64,000 bases of DNA, from the NCBI GenBank assembly GCA_022414725.1, contig CM039464.1, positions 19,983,144 through 20,047,143 of the forward strand, in the 5' to 3' direction. A program made the position numbers and the translations under genes. The notes under the pieces were generated by a model, which was not told the DNA's origin, searched no databases, and saw nothing but the letters and a program-made list of their open reading frames with translations. This document shows, one piece after another, positions 63,961 through 64,000 of this stretch (positions within the stretch are counted from its first letter, which is position 1; every line of letters starts with the position of its first letter). Source of the stretch: Microglena sp. YARC. Its lineage: Eukaryota; Chlorophyta; Chlorophyceae; Chlamydomonadales; Chlamydomonadaceae.

Positions 63961-64000
63961 AGCAAGCAGCTCAGTGCAGCACTGCGGCATGCAGCCACAT

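Overview
The window is nuclear DNA from a eukaryote. It has spliced genes with GT-AG introns, very repetitive and mostly non-coding DNA, and no bacterial operon structure. The two main genes have their closest remembered relatives in the green lineage: a SOS1/NHX-like Na+/H+ antiporter and a plant-type alpha/beta hydrolase of the Arabidopsis At3g23540 type. I therefore favour a green or streptophyte alga with a repeat-bloated genome, but the species cannot be read from the sequence.

Layout. 1-1055: one exon of a minus-strand gene with tandem copies of its edges. 1090-5757: minisatellites, poly-G runs, and a plus-strand zinc-cluster exon (3739-4077). 5758-8440: a MITE, a 1 kb TIR element inserted into a tandem repeat, and copies of an antiporter exon edge. 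8450-15658 (minus): seven phase-consistent exons of a CPA1 Na+/H+ antiporter, about 589 residues, with the C-terminus not found. 15659-24060: repeats, MITEs, SINE-like elements, two candidate small exons and a CpG-rich stretch that may be a promoter. 24565-41936 (plus): an eight-exon gene encoding a Ser-rich N-terminus, an alpha/beta-hydrolase domain whose nucleophile Ser is replaced by Gly, a coiled coil and an acidic repeat tail. Its reading probably continues, broken by indels, to about 42340. 42636-60370: a roughly 17.7 kb satellite of about 146-bp units that look like exon plus mini-intron, interrupted by exactly 1000 N. 60380-64000: degenerate repeats, a MITE fragment and two diverged copies of a transposon-like ORF.

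The most unusual feature is shared by both large genes and by the exon at 568-867. Their introns are filled with tandem copies of the neighbouring exon's own edge. Donor-side arrays repeat the last part of the upstream exon plus its GT donor. Acceptor-side arrays repeat the intron end, the AG and the start of the downstream exon. The 17.7 kb satellite may be an extreme case of the same process. I call these exon-edge arrays.

Mobile DNA includes a hAT-type MITE with a clear 8-bp target duplication, three other small TIR or fold-back families, a TA-flanked TIR element, and a SINE-like family whose 3' end is repeatedly followed by a different microsatellite. Sequence quality is uneven: 42000-54900, especially after the gap, carries many single-base indels typical of unpolished long reads.
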